Positions 4,955 to 5,092 of a stretch of 5,092 nt of DNA are shown here, one piece after another; within the stretch, counting starts at the first letter, position 1; each line of letters starts with the position of its first letter. The DNA is taken from assembly GCA_030631415.1 (NCBI GenBank), contig DAOVLE010000287.1, forward strand, positions 1-5,092. The letters run 5' to 3'. Made by a program: the position numbers and the translations under genes. The notes under the pieces are model-generated. The model had not been told where the DNA came from and ran no database searches. It worked only from the letters and a program-made list of their open reading frames with translations. Origin of the DNA: JAAEQG01 sp023133475. Its GTDB lineage: Bacteria > Planctomycetota > Phycisphaerae > UBA1845.

Positions 4955-5092
4955 GTTTGGCAGGCCAAGTGGCTCAGCGCAGTCGTGCGTGGCTACTTCA
5001 ACTACCATGCGGTTCCTGGCAACATGGCCAGGATGACGGAGTTCCGTACCCAGGCTGTCCGGCACTGGCTCTTCGCCCTACGGCGGAGGAGC
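4955..5092 (+). pseudogene. C-terminal fragment of a group II intron reverse transcriptase/maturase, front missing, runs off the window
   Basis: In the frame open from 4925 the translation gives QAKWLSAVVRGYFNYHAVPGN from 4961 and then FRTQAVRHWLFALRRRS to the window edge. This is the maturase-specific (GIIM, X-domain) end of group II intron-encoded proteins, with the typical W-L-x-x-V-V-x-G-Y-F-x-Y-H-A-V-P-x-N and W-x-x-x-L-R-R-R-S motifs. Similarity begins at about 4955-4961. Before it are only some ten unrelated codons back to a stop at 4922-4924, with no ATG start. The reverse transcriptase domain of several hundred residues is absent from the whole window, so this is a 5'-truncated relic. 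The cut lies about 55 bases from the 34-bp palindrome. Its 3' extent is not visible. Confidence 0.85.

Overview
The window looks like chromosomal DNA from a planctomycete, most likely of the Phycisphaerae type. The evidence is a secreted multihaem cytochrome ending in a planctomycete-style dockerin (two Asp-rich calcium loops around a Cys-containing spacer), a secreted protein ending in an IPTL-type sorting tail, GC-rich DNA, and several GC-rich palindromic repeats between genes. This assignment is an inference from protein style, not from a marker gene.

Layout. Bases 1-202 are non-coding and carry a large nested inverted repeat. Bases 203-773 (minus strand) are a secreted choice-of-anchor C protein with a C-terminal IPTL sorting signal, split into two frames by what looks like an internal deletion. 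It has a good Shine-Dalgarno site and a plausible promoter. Bases 901-978 (minus) are a 25-codon remnant of a 4Fe-4S ferredoxin gene: the start, ribosome site and first Cys region are kept, then the reading breaks inside a GC-rich hairpin. Bases 1030-1078 hold a well-formed FNR-type promoter for that remnant. Bases 1114-1809 (plus) encode a Crp/Fnr-family regulator with an FNR-type recognition helix. Bases 1810-2131 are non-coding. Bases 2132-4657 (minus) are one long reading frame for a secreted multihaem c-type cytochrome, cut into two by a single in-frame TAA at 3926-3928. To its right come a copy of the last bases of the regulator gene, a perfect 34-bp palindrome, and, running off the window, the C-terminal end of a group II intron reverse transcriptase/maturase without its front part.

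How the parts relate. The intact regulator, the FNR box and the ferredoxin stub form a divergent pair of the kind seen for FNR/DNR/HcpR-like regulators and redox genes, but here the target gene has been lost. The cytochrome gene is convergent to the regulator and lies between two near-identical copies of the regulator's 3' end (33 of 36 bases), which suggests it may have arrived as a unit inserted at that gene end. Overall the window is a decaying, rearranged region: two genes broken by point or small lesions, two gene stubs, and at least three palindromic repeats. The regulator is the only intact protein gene. No tRNA, rRNA, CRISPR array or complete mobile element was seen.
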